64,000 nucleotides of DNA from Candidatus Scalindua japonica (GCF_002443295.1 NZ_BAOS01000005.1:248001-312000); one strand, 5' to 3'; positions 29,474 through 38,207 are shown, counted from the first letter of the stretch. Numbers and translations: made by a program. Notes: a model not told the origin generated them from the letters alone.

Positions 29474-29755
29474 TTAGCGTTCCTGGCGTCTTTGAGAGAC
29501 ATTCATATTTTTATAAACCGATTGCGCTACTTGAGAACCAATTGTCTCTGCCTTGGAACCTTGTACAATGTTAAATGATCCACCGTACAGGTGGGAATAC
29601 TTCCCACCATGGGATAGTGATGCGGGCATACCCTGTTCGGTTAACATTTGTGTTAGCTGTCGCTCCACAGCCTCGCCTATTCGGTAACGGTCGTGAGGAG
29701 AAAAACCGTGGAGGACGAGTTTGTCAATGTGTAGTTCGATATTTTTAATAGCCAT
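29474..29755 (-). CDS. Small conserved-looking eCIS protein of unknown function
   Basis: A 93-residue protein beginning with IELHIDKLVLHGFSPHDRYR, then IGEAVERQLTQMLTEQGMP, and ending in a basic tail. No catalytic or metal motif and no membrane segment are visible. It lies between the AAA+ ATPase and the DUF4157 genes, a position in which a cargo adaptor or loading factor would make sense; this is inference from context only. Confidence 0.6.
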   Translation of the reverse strand: MAIKNIELHIDKLVLHGFSPHDRYRIGEAVERQLTQMLTEQGMPASLSHGGKYSHLYGGSFNIVQGSKAETIGSQVAQSVYKNMNVSQRRQER

Positions 29756-29796
29756 TAGCAGTCAGCTTTCAGCCAAAAAAACTTTTATAATATTTA

Positions 29797-29860
29797 TTGA
29801 CAGGATTAACAAGATTTACAAGATATTTTCTATCCTGTGCATCCTGTAAATCCTGTCTAA
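29797..29860. repeat. Palindromic ATCCTGT repeat
   Basis: TTGACAGGATTAACAAGATT and its continuation TACAAGATA pair imperfectly with TATCCTGTGCATCCTGTAAA and TCCTGTCTAA, giving a near-30-bp imperfect hairpin in the spacer between the AAA+ ATPase gene and the 93-residue gene. It shares the ACAGGAT unit with 22509-22674. It is probably an invasive intergenic repeat that may also affect mRNA processing. Confidence 0.65.
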
Positions 29861-29901
29861 ATTAATTAACTTTGCGTTCTTTGTGTCTCTGCGAGAAATA
29901 T

Positions 29902-31920
29902 CTATATCCAACCTTTCGTCTCATTCCCGGTAAGCGGTTTCTCAATCTTGCTGTATTCCCTTTGTGCAGCTTTCAAAAGATGCCCCATACGTACCGAATC
30001 TCCCATATCTGCCGCGTAAAAAGCTGCTTTAAGAGCAATGTTTCTGATATTGCCTCCTGCGAGATTCAGCCTTGCAAGTTTATTGACATCCAGCCCTTCA
30101 GTTGGTGTATCCGATGGAAAGATACGTTGCCATATTTCCGCACGCTGTGCAGAATCCGGAAATGGGAACTGTACTACAAACCTGATGCGACGCAGGAATG
30201 CCTTATCAAGCGCGCTTTTCATATTGGTGGTTAAGATTGCCAGGCCACGATAGGACTCAATACGTTGGAGCAAGTAACTCACCTCAATATTCGCATAACG
30301 GTCATGGCTATCCCTTACATCACTTCTTTTACCAAAGAGGGCATCCGCTTCATCAAAGAGCAGGATAGCTCCGCCTTTTTCAGCTTCGTCAAATACGAGG
30401 CTCAGATTTTTTTCCGTTTCGCCAATATACTTGTTCACAACCTGACTCAGATCAATACGGTAAAGATCCAGATGTAACTCTTTCGCCAGCACTTCAGATG
30501 CCATCGTCTTACCGGTGCCACTTTCACCCGTGAAAAGAGCGCTAATTCCCAATCCACGCGAACTCTTATCAGCAAATCCCCACTTTCCGTATACTTTTGC
30601 CCGCTGACACAGGTGTATGGCTATTTCCTTTAAAGTCTGTTTTTGATAGTCTGGCAATATTAAATCATCCCAGGTTGCAGAAGGCTCTAGACGCTGTGCC
30701 AGGCTGCCCAATTGAGGGCGTGTCAGTTCCCGACATACATCCCATAAAATGTTTAATGGCACTTTGGACTTTTCCTCTTCTTCCAACTCAGTCGTTGTCA
30801 GCTTTCCAACCAACACGGAACCTGCTGACCGAATAGTCCGTGAACTCATATTGAACTGAGATATAACTGCATTGAGATTACCATTCATCCTGGTTATTTG
30901 ATTACCAAGAACGTTTTTCCAGACCGTGTATTGCTCATCACTAGTAGGATTTTTGACATCAAAAATAATCATGGATTGCTGTAAAAAATCTATCCGTTTT
31001 CTGCTACCGATAATCAACGTTCCTTTAAAATGCTTACAAAACTGCGTAATAATACTTAGCCTGGCAGAATCGTTTGTATATTTTTCGTTACAATCAATAA
31101 ACAGAGCGCTGGAACTCAGGATCATCTCTCTCTCTAATAATCTCATCAGTTCATAAAGCTCTGTATGGTTCACAGGCAATAGATGAGTAGATATAGCGTA
31201 TAAATTTGAACCTAACGTATCACAGGCTGTTGCAGCAATATTGCGTTGCGTATTAACATCTTCACCGCATAGATGTATGATAGAGGAAGATATTTCCACA
31301 TTTTTATGAGTCCAGATCTTTATCAGACGATCAACCAGATTGCAGTGTGAGGTTACCAAATTGTCAGTCAAGAATATAGGTTCGATAATTCCCATAAGTC
31401 GCTCGTCCATTTGCTGTATACCTACCAGATAGTGCAATATTCGCTCATCAATTCTAAGGGAGGCTGTCGTGATCAGTCCACCCTCCGATATATTGATTAA
31501 TCTCCAGTATCGGAGAGCTGCATCTGGCGTAAGCGCATCCCAATGTGCATCTGGAAAAGCAGCTAGTGCAAGGCTAAATGTTGGATAGTTACGTTTTACA
31601 TTCTGGATAGAACCGCACAAGTCTGCATATGATGAATCAAGCTCCATACCCGCGCACACAAGTAGAATATTTTTTTCAAAATTTGACAAACTAAAAATCT
31701 CAGTTAATGTATCTAATGCTGATGGGGCAGTTAGTTGATCTGCCGCTTGTTGTAATTTTTTATTGGCAATTGAGGCTTCAGCATTGATTTCTCCTTTTTC
31801 TGAACCATTCTCTTCAATGCTTTTCTTATAACGTTCCAACCCTTCCCGCACTACCTCTAATGCGGCCATCAGATATTGTTGGTTTGCTTCGTGCCAGTTA
31901 TTAGCCGTTGTAGTGGTCAT
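29902..31920 (-). CDS. eCIS AAA+ ATPase (Afp15/Pvc15-like)
   Basis: The 672-residue protein has a long N-terminal helical region and a C-terminal AAA+ module: Walker A GESGTGKT, Walker B ILLFDEADALFGKRSD, sensor 1 ILTTNMKSALD, arginine finger region FLRRIRF. eCIS clusters carry one such ATPase, needed for correct assembly or cargo loading. It follows the DUF4255 gene with only 9 nt between, and cargo genes come next. The large N-terminal part probably gives partner specificity. Confidence 0.9.
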   Translation of the reverse strand: MTTTTANNWHEANQQYLMAALEVVREGLERYKKSIEENGSEKGEINAEASIANKKLQQAADQLTAPSALDTLTEIFSLSNFEKNILLVCAGMELDSSYADLCGSIQNVKRNYPTFSLALAAFPDAHWDALTPDAALRYWRLINISEGGLITTASLRIDERILHYLVGIQQMDERLMGIIEPIFLTDNLVTSHCNLVDRLIKIWTHKNVEISSSIIHLCGEDVNTQRNIAATACDTLGSNLYAISTHLLPVNHTELYELMRLLEREMILSSSALFIDCNEKYTNDSARLSIITQFCKHFKGTLIIGSRKRIDFLQQSMIIFDVKNPTSDEQYTVWKNVLGNQITRMNGNLNAVISQFNMSSRTIRSAGSVLVGKLTTTELEEEEKSKVPLNILWDVCRELTRPQLGSLAQRLEPSATWDDLILPDYQKQTLKEIAIHLCQRAKVYGKWGFADKSSRGLGISALFTGESGTGKTMASEVLAKELHLDLYRIDLSQVVNKYIGETEKNLSLVFDEAEKGGAILLFDEADALFGKRSDVRDSHDRYANIEVSYLLQRIESYRGLAILTTNMKSALDKAFLRRIRFVVQFPFPDSAQRAEIWQRIFPSDTPTEGLDVNKLARLNLAGGNIRNIALKAAFYAADMGDSVRMGHLLKAAQREYSKIEKPLTGNETKGWI

Positions 31921-31929
31921 TATTATTGT

Positions 31930-33300
31930 TCAGGGAATATCCGCCGTAGGTGAGTTATATTTACCGTCTGCATCAATCCCCAATGGACTCTCCGCTCCAT
32001 CCACCTGTACACGTACCAGATATGTTCCCAAAAGCACATTACTGACACTGAATGTAAGATCTTCGATTGGCCAGGTGGGTCCCGGGTCTGTATCTGGTGA
32101 CATCTTGAAACTATATGATAACGGCGGGTCTGACACAAGAGAACTCGAAGGATTCAGATCAAATTCGTTCAATAACAGTATTACACGCTGAGATTCCCCT
32201 ACTGCCGGTTTTACTTTCAACAGTACTGTGTCGGCTGCTTCCACCGCCGCTGCCACGTTTACAGTTACAGGTCCAATTATTTGAGGTTGAAGGACAAAGG
32301 CTTTAACATTGGATTCTACTCCCTGATGCGGTACCTCTGGTGTACCCATAGGTATACTGTGAGTAACCTGTACTCCTTGTATACCGGCGCGTAAATCTTC
32401 ATCTGTGAGCGGAATAATGATCTGAGTATCTGTCACATTAACGGCCGCAGGCTTTATCTCAATACCACTTACATTTACGAGTAAACCATCAATTACCTCA
32501 ACGCCATCAACGATTATGAGTTGACCATCACTCCTGAGATTTTTCCCTGTAATTACCAGGTTGTGACCGGCTAGAATGGGCAGATCTTCAATAATGGGGC
32601 CACCTGATGTGGCCTGAGACATGATCTTCTCAATCACAGGGTTTCTGAACGGACGCGCATAGATATTACGGGCGCGTACCGGCAGTGCGGACTTAGTTGA
32701 ATGGTTACTTTCTATAAGAACAACTGAGGCCACATAAGCCGAAGATGGCCTGAATTTAGCCTGAAATGCAGTCCACAGTTTTGATATCTCCTCCGTATTA
32801 AGAGATTCGGATGTTATCTTAATCTGCTCAACCTGTTCAGCTAACTGAGAGGTGGCAAGGGCTCGAAGTGCATCTGGTAGTCCACCGCCTGCAGCTGCAC
32901 TCGTTAAGGACCTCCGGATTGCGTCCCGTACTAAAACAGGTGTTTCATGTAACAACTGCATTCCATAACCTAGCAATATGTCTGTATGTAAATCATTTGC
33001 TCCATAAGCTGTCAAAAGATAATGAAGGTCAATGGCAAGTGGTGGATTATTTCTACGTTCACCTTGCCCATCGCGAGATGGTAATCCCACATTACTCCAA
33101 CCTGGATTTGGTGTTGTCTGATACATGAATAAATTCAATTGGCTTTGTTCATTTGTTGGTGTTGTATCAATCCGATCAGGTGGCAAGGCTGTTACTGTCA
33201 CGTTTCCAATAGCATTAGTTATATCTTGATCAATTAGACCGTTATTGAGCAAATCCATGAGTACATGTGTAACAGAAGCTATAGAGAGTGCTGTACTCAT
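31930..33300 (-). CDS. DUF4255 (Pvc16/Afp16-like) tube-terminator protein with IPT/TIG domain
   Basis: The N-terminal ~190 residues match the DUF4255/Pvc16 family: IASVTHVLMDLLNNGLIDQD, NLFMYQTTPNPGW and PPLAIDLHYLLTAYG. This family caps the distal end of eCIS tubes. A further ~250 residues contain Ig-like (IPT/TIG) segments such as LAGHNLVITGKNLRSDGQLI, an extension absent from the shorter AFP/PVC proteins. I choose the start at 33300 rather than 33315: ATG overlaps the previous stop as ATGA and GAGG lies 6 nt upstream. The ATPase gene follows. Confidence 0.85.
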   Translation of the reverse strand: MSTALSIASVTHVLMDLLNNGLIDQDITNAIGNVTVTALPPDRIDTTPTNEQSQLNLFMYQTTPNPGWSNVGLPSRDGQGERRNNPPLAIDLHYLLTAYGANDLHTDILLGYGMQLLHETPVLVRDAIRRSLTSAAAGGGLPDALRALATSQLAEQVEQIKITSESLNTEEISKLWTAFQAKFRPSSAYVASVVLIESNHSTKSALPVRARNIYARPFRNPVIEKIMSQATSGGPIIEDLPILAGHNLVITGKNLRSDGQLIIVDGVEVIDGLLVNVSGIEIKPAAVNVTDTQIIIPLTDEDLRAGIQGVQVTHSIPMGTPEVPHQGVESNVKAFVLQPQIIGPVTVNVAAAVEAADTVLLKVKPAVGESQRVILLLNEFDLNPSSSLVSDPPLSYSFKMSPDTDPGPTWPIEDLTFSVSNVLLGTYLVRVQVDGAESPLGIDADGKYNSPTADIP

Positions 33301-34253
33301 TGCCGACCTCCACAACGTTGTTTAAGATAATCATCTAATGTTAATTTTGGCTTTGGAGGTGTTGCGCGTCGTCTTGGTTGTTGCGTTTGTTGTGTAACAG
33401 CATGTACATCGATACGACCAATTGTCACTTTAATCATAGGAGTTGTTGAATTAAGTCCTTTTTCTGTAGAAAAGTTATCTCTTATGTTCGGTCTAGTTTG
33501 TTCTATTATAGAAGATGGTACATGCTGATGAAAACCATTGTCAGTAAGAGGTGTTAAAGACTGTATTTCCTTACCATGATTCTGAAAGTTTTTATTTAGT
33601 ATAGGCTGATATTCTGAGTGTTCTGAAGTCGCTTTTTGAAAATTTCTATCATTAGATAAGCTATCGCTACCAGATTGTTTTTTGGGTTTCAAGTGTAATT
33701 TCTGTTCTTTATTTTCTTCAGTATAAGCATGAGTTATAGCTGAGTCAGGTGTTTCAGGTAAGATAATATTTTTAGATGTTTCGACATGTTTCGGAAATAC
33801 TCTCTTGATTCTGGGTCCAGTGGACAAAACATCATGGCTTTCTGATTTCATAGGGAAACCAGACATTTCTTTTACCATCTTGTTTTCAGGAAGTAGAGGA
33901 TTATTATTTATGAGCTTGTCTGCTTCTGAAGCACCATTATCCTTCGAGTTAGTCTGCCGGCCAAAAGACCTGTCGAAAGGGGAAGATTTCCCAGTAATGG
34001 TAGTCCGAGTAAATTCACGGTTCGTATGATGAATATAAGCTTTAGATGTTGTAGATTCTTCTCTGTCGGTAAATTTGGTATCCTCTGCCTTTTCATCCAG
34101 ATCTAAAGTCTTGTCATCCACTTGGGGTCTATTTGGAAAACTATATCCAAAAGTCACATCATTGGCAAATATCGGCTCAACTAAAGGTTGAACTACTTCA
34201 TGTGGTCTCTGTGTTCGACTTATAAGTCTTGTTAGAAAATTGCCATTTGTCAT
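33297..34253 (-). CDS. Disordered eCIS-linked protein
   Basis: A 318-residue, hydrophilic, low-complexity protein rich in S, T, N, K and E with no clear domain. The first ~35 residues (GNFLTRLISRTQRP, then VVQPLVEPIFAND) and the last ~60 (PMIKVTIGRIDVHAVTQQ, then a PKPKLTLDDYLKQ motif) look structured and resemble short docking ends. It lies between the zinc baseplate protein and the cap protein with 3-4 nt spacing, so it belongs to the operon. Flexible linker, length-determining or assembly roles are possible; function unknown. Confidence 0.6.
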   Translation of the reverse strand: MTNGNFLTRLISRTQRPHEVVQPLVEPIFANDVTFGYSFPNRPQVDDKTLDLDEKAEDTKFTDREESTTSKAYIHHTNREFTRTTITGKSSPFDRSFGRQTNSKDNGASEADKLINNNPLLPENKMVKEMSGFPMKSESHDVLSTGPRIKRVFPKHVETSKNIILPETPDSAITHAYTEENKEQKLHLKPKKQSGSDSLSNDRNFQKATSEHSEYQPILNKNFQNHGKEIQSLTPLTDNGFHQHVPSSIIEQTRPNIRDNFSTEKGLNSTTPMIKVTIGRIDVHAVTQQTQQPRRRATPPKPKLTLDDYLKQRCGGRQ

Positions 34254-34256
34254 CGG

Positions 34257-34997
34257 TTACGTCAGCATTTCCAGATAATGTCTTCTTCTTACAGAGGACA
34301 TCGTAAGAATATCTTTTTCTCTCCATTTATAGGAGAAAGCAAGAGCATGAACCTCCTGCAGTAAGCGTTTTGCGTGAACGGATATATCGTTCCATAAAAA
34401 AGTTTCAATATCAAAATTCATTTGCCACTTATGGTTGCACAGCGCACACTGAAGATTAATGAGAATCTCTTCCTGTAATCCGCTTTTAGCCATATGCTCA
34501 GCGAGTTTATCAATATCATCATCAGATAACTGATTTATCGTGATCTCTTTTTCGTTAGAAGCAACTTTCACTAAACATCTTTCAACTAATAGGTTATATG
34601 CACTCTTTGCCTCTTTACATTCAGCCACTGCGGCTAAATCGATACTATTTGGTAAACGATAATTAATCTTTATATCACCTATATTATATTCTAGAGTATT
34701 ACCATTATTGCCAGAACTTGAAACTTTCAGATCTTGTAATTCAGTTGTGGAGATATCCAATTCCAGATGTTCTGAACAGTGAGGGCATTCAGCAAAACCC
34801 TTAAGCTTTGAACCAAAATTCCGCTCACGCATTTCAAGCAGGTATTTATCTCTCTGTCCAATAGAAAGCGATGCTAATTGATCGTGAGTCATCCTAGAGT
34901 GTTCTATAGATAGAATTGTTAAAGCCCTATCCAATGGGTGCTGATTCTGGCCCGTCTCCCAGATTTTTATGATATCATGTGGAGATAAAGAAATCAT
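34257..34997 (-). CDS. T4-type baseplate/assembly protein with zinc ribbon
   Basis: The 246-residue protein opens with LSPHDIIKIWETGQNQHPLD and EMRERNFGSKLKGFAECPHC, the pattern of T4-like baseplate or assembly proteins placed after the tube gene in many eCIS clusters. Two CxxC pairs (CPHC at 71-74, CALC at 184-187) probably bind one zinc ion. The exact T4 counterpart cannot be assigned. It follows the tube gene by 4 nt and precedes the disordered protein by 3 nt. Confidence 0.65.
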   Translation of the reverse strand: MISLSPHDIIKIWETGQNQHPLDRALTILSIEHSRMTHDQLASLSIGQRDKYLLEMRERNFGSKLKGFAECPHCSEHLELDISTTELQDLKVSSSGNNGNTLEYNIGDIKINYRLPNSIDLAAVAECKEAKSAYNLLVERCLVKVASNEKEITINQLSDDDIDKLAEHMAKSGLQEEILINLQCALCNHKWQMNFDIETFLWNDISVHAKRLLQEVHALAFSYKWREKDILTMSSVRRRHYLEMLT

Positions 34998-35001
34998 ATA
35001 T

Positions 35002-35529
35002 TTAAACCACTGGTTCAGTAAAGGTTGGTTCGTCAGGTTCAGTTACTTCATAGTCACGTTCCCATCCTTCATTTTGTAAAGTAAGTGTCTGAATAGCAAC
35101 AGCGTTTGCGCTGGCATCAAGTTCCGGCATGGCTTGAAACTCAGATACCCAGCAGCGATAAACTTTATAAGAAATGGCTAACTGGCCAGCTTCGTTATAA
35201 ACATCTATAATTACATTTTTTCGAAAGTCTTTGAGTGATACCTCCAGGCCTAAACCTGATCCGTAGTTCCAAACCTTGTTGGCCCATTTTTCAAATTCAG
35301 TATCATGGGTCACTCCTCGTTCAAGGGTTATTGCTTCAAACTTTGTTTGTCCTGGAGATTTCCGTACGGAACTTGGATCTCCACCTTCTCGATGCTCAAC
35401 GGCTTCAACTGTTCGCTTTAGAGCGCCGACTTTGCTTACTCCTGCGACATATTTACCGTCCCATTTGACGCGAAATTTAAAATTCTTATAAGGATCAAAA
35501 CGCTCTGTATTTACAGTAAACTGTGCCAT
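35002..35529 (-). CDS. Inner tail-tube protein (gp19 family)
   Basis: The 175-residue protein is a typical contractile tube subunit: YKNFKFRVKWDGKYVAGVSK, then GGDPSSVRKSPGQTKFEAIT and LERGVTHDTEFEKWANKVWN. Rings of this protein stack to form the rigid tube that carries cargo inside the sheath (Afp1/Afp5-like). It follows the sheath gene by 11 nt and has an AAGGAGG ribosome-binding site (in TCTAAAGGAGGGAATT), fitting high expression. Confidence 0.9.
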   Translation of the reverse strand: MAQFTVNTERFDPYKNFKFRVKWDGKYVAGVSKVGALKRTVEAVEHREGGDPSSVRKSPGQTKFEAITLERGVTHDTEFEKWANKVWNYGSGLGLEVSLKDFRKNVIIDVYNEAGQLAISYKVYRCWVSEFQAMPELDASANAVAIQTLTLQNEGWERDYEVTEPDEPTFTEPVV

Positions 35530-35540
35530 AATTCCCTCCT

Positions 35541-37160
35541 TTAGACCTCGATTTGCCCTGCCAACTGCTGAATCTTTATGATCACAAATTCAGCCGGTTT
35601 AAGGGGCGCAAAGCCTACCAAAATATTGACAATTCCTAGATTAATATCATTTTGAGTAGTAGTCTCTTTATCGCACTTAACTAGATAGGCATCCTTTGGA
35701 GCTGTACCCTGGAATGCACCCTGGCGAAAGAGATTATGCATAAAGGCTCCGACATTAAGACGTATCTGCGCCCACAATGGCTCATCATTAGGTTCAAATA
35801 CTACCCACTGGGTCCCTCGATATAAGCTTTCTTCAATGAAAAGCGCTGTTCGACGGACGGGGACATACTTGTATTCATCTGCCAGTTGGTCAGCACCGCG
35901 TAAAGTACGTGCTCCCCAAACGACTCGGCCGTTAATGGGAAAAACTCGCAAGCAGTTGATGCCAATTTGGTTTAATCGTCCGTTTTCATCGTCGGTGAGA
36001 TTAACCTGCAGGCCTTGAATACCATTCAAAGCAGCATCCAGACCCGCTGGAGCCTTCCATACACCTCGATTGGTGTCTGTGCTAGACATTACTCCGGCAA
36101 TGATGCCACAAGGAACAAAAGTATCTGGCTGTCCATCACGTTCCGGATCTGGCTGGCGAACGCGAGGGAAATATAATGCCGCATTCCGTGCATCTTTGCC
36201 TGACAATCCCAATGTACTTAACCCTGAAAATGCATTACTGGCAGCATTTGCTGGCGATGCACCCCAATTGAATGGAGGATCAACAATAAGCATGGCTCGT
36301 CGCGTCGTACAATACGCCATTGCTTCCTGGTAGACAGAAGGGTCTGTGTCTTCTGTGCGGATTGCAGGCGGAATACACAGCAAATTAAAAAGATCCGCCT
36401 TTTCAAGAGCATATAACCCCGTTTTATCTGATTCACTCTCCAGATAATCATTAGTCTCGATTGGACCACCATCATCACCTCCGGTAGCTTGAATTTCACT
36501 AATTGTTACCTGTGGTGGAGCAATTGGAACATCCCAATCTTCACCGTCTTTAGGAACAGTTACGAGTGTAGAACTCTGTTCCAGTACACGAGGTAGATAA
36601 CGTCTGTCAGTAGGTATAAGCGTAACATTCAAAAACTTCTCACTCTGCTTCTCTTCACCATCAACCTTTTCGGTTATCGTGAGATTAAATATTTGTGGGT
36701 CAAGCTCTGCTGGGGGAGATGTTGGAGCTTCCGTTGGATCTCCTGTTTCATTATCTACCTCTGCATACAAATTATTACCCCAAGCACCAGGACTTGAGGC
36801 ATCTAAGTTAAGAATGTCGTCTGGAGGACTTGTTACAATAGCTGGTGGACTTGTTACGATAGTTGGAATCTCAATGCGAGCAGTGTCTGCGTCATCGTGT
36901 ACAACACGCACAATTATCGCCTGACTACCACGATTAAGATAAAAGTCTTTTACTGCGTAACTCATAGTACTTTCTGTCCACAATCCTCCAAAATGACGTT
37001 CATAGTCACCATAATTAAAAATAGTAGTCGGTTCGTCCACTGGCCCCTTTAAAGCACGACCAATGAATGCTGTAATGGAAGTTGCTACTCCCGTAATAGT
37101 GCGCACTCCACTGGGAATTTCTTCGATATATACGCCTGGATAAGTTGGTGATACTGGCAT
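35541..37160 (-). CDS. Contractile tail sheath protein
   Basis: The 539-residue protein starts PTYPGVYIEEIPSGVRTITG, a hallmark of phage and eCIS sheath proteins, and its C-terminus has the conserved sheath core (GARTLRGADQLADEYKYVPV, RRTALFIEESLYRGTQWVVF and FAPLKPAEFVIIKIQQ). It polymerises around the tube and contracts to drive injection. Three TSPP loops (residues about 100-150) interrupt the usual surface region. Only one sheath gene is present, whereas AFP has three. An AAGGAGGG ribosome-binding site precedes the ATG, and this is the first gene of the eCIS operon. Confidence 0.92.
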   Translation of the reverse strand: MPVSPTYPGVYIEEIPSGVRTITGVATSITAFIGRALKGPVDEPTTIFNYGDYERHFGGLWTESTMSYAVKDFYLNRGSQAIIVRVVHDDADTARIEIPTIVTSPPAIVTSPPDDILNLDASSPGAWGNNLYAEVDNETGDPTEAPTSPPAELDPQIFNLTITEKVDGEEKQSEKFLNVTLIPTDRRYLPRVLEQSSTLVTVPKDGEDWDVPIAPPQVTISEIQATGGDDGGPIETNDYLESESDKTGLYALEKADLFNLLCIPPAIRTEDTDPSVYQEAMAYCTTRRAMLIVDPPFNWGASPANAASNAFSGLSTLGLSGKDARNAALYFPRVRQPDPERDGQPDTFVPCGIIAGVMSSTDTNRGVWKAPAGLDAALNGIQGLQVNLTDDENGRLNQIGINCLRVFPINGRVVWGARTLRGADQLADEYKYVPVRRTALFIEESLYRGTQWVVFEPNDEPLWAQIRLNVGAFMHNLFRQGAFQGTAPKDAYLVKCDKETTTQNDINLGIVNILVGFAPLKPAEFVIIKIQQLAGQIEV

Positions 37161-37627
37161 AAGAATCCCTCCTTTTCTAGATTATTAAATTTTTATCTTC
37201 TATTAATAATTTTAGGTTGAAATGTCTATATTTTTGCTATCAAACAAACTGAGAACCATAAAGTATGTTTACAATTTCAGAAATGATTCAATCACAACCT
37301 TTTTTACTTTGTTGTCTATGGAAATGTTATATAAAATATCTTGCAAGCTATTACATATAAAGATTTGAGTAGAGCATTGTTTTGAAAAGTGGGCACAGCT
37401 CCGCCATGTGGGTTACATTTAATTCATATAAAAACCGAATTAGATAAATGTAACTAGTACTAGTAGATAATGGTTTACTAAAAAAATCTTATACCTACAA
37501 AATGGTGCTCTTTAATTTAACTTGCTTAATGAGTATTAATGTGCACAGAGTAGCGATAGAGTAATTTAGCTTTTTTTAATATAAAAAAATTACTTACTTA
37601 ACCTTTTCTTATGTTTTTAAGAGCCAA
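37161..37627. other. AT-rich leader upstream of the eCIS operon
   Basis: This non-coding stretch precedes the sheath gene, so the operon promoter should lie here. A weak minus-strand sigma-70-like match (TAGACA, 17 nt, TAATAG) sits about 50 nt before the sheath ATG; no good GG-N10-GC sigma-54 site was found. No other feature is evident. Confidence 0.3.
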
Positions 37628-37861
37628 TTAATCCTCTTTTACAAATGTATAAATTGTCTTATTTCCACTACTTAAAAGTTTCTTAACTTTAGCTTCCTTT
37701 ATCAGTTTTTCTAATACTCCTGTAATCTCATCCACCGTAACATCAATCTTTTCAAAATTTAACCACCACTTCGAGATTCCTTCCAAAGTATCACCAGCTT
37801 TTGGATTCTTACGAAGATAATTAAGTATTATTCTGTCAATGTCATCTTTGTTATTATTCAC
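37628..37861 (-). CDS. Small winged-helix-like protein
   Basis: A 77-residue protein in which helix, helix and hairpin-like segments (IDRIILNYLRKNPKAGDTLE, ITGVLEKLIKEAKVKKLLS, NKTIYTFV) resemble a winged-helix DNA-binding domain. It lies upstream of the eCIS operon on the same strand, and operator-like palindromes lie 190-270 nt upstream of its start. It could regulate itself or the operon, but no family is recognised. Confidence 0.5.
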   Translation of the reverse strand: MNNNKDDIDRIILNYLRKNPKAGDTLEGISKWWLNFEKIDVTVDEITGVLEKLIKEAKVKKLLSSGNKTIYTFVKED

Positions 37862-38049
37862 TGTTTCATTAAAGTTTAAAGGGAAACGTGAAAGATAAAA
37901 TGTGAAACTTCAAAAAATATTTTCTGTATTTATCGACTCAGATTTTAAATTATTAGAAAAACTCTAAATGCTATTCGCAAAGAGCAGGCCAAACACTTAA
38001 GCCATTAATATATTAGGAGTTTCATGGTTTACTGAATGAAAATCGATGT

Positions 38050-38127
38050 ATAACCGTCATGAATTTATGACGGTTATTTGATAAGAGAATGAATATGTGT
38101 TGGTTAGAGCGTCATAATTTTATGACG
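38050..38127. promoter_or_regulatory. Paired operator-like palindromes
   Basis: ATAACCGTCAT-GAATTT-ATGACGGTTAT (38050-38077) has perfect 11-bp arms. CGTCAT-AATTTT-ATGACG (38110-38127) repeats the inner arms with the same 6-nt spacer, and a half site GTGACGG lies near 38144. The palindrome centres are 55 bp apart, about five helical turns. They lie in the gap between the divergently transcribed winged-helix-like gene and the AAA_14 gene. The rest of the 513-nt gap (37862-38374) holds ACGAATT-type repeats and a GC-rich hairpin. Confidence 0.6.
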
Positions 38128-38207
38128 ATTGCGTTATAGTTTAGTGACGGTGGTAAGGATAGACACGAATTACAAATAAAATTTAAGGATTCCCGCCTAA
38201 CAAACTG

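Noticed and set aside
30597-30836. Plus-strand ORFs antisense to the AAA+ ATPase
   Set aside because: Shadow frames of a strongly supported coding gene.
37260-37400. Sigma-54 promoter for the eCIS operon
   Set aside because: The best GG...GC pair on the minus strand has a spacing of 9 and lies too far upstream; not convincing.
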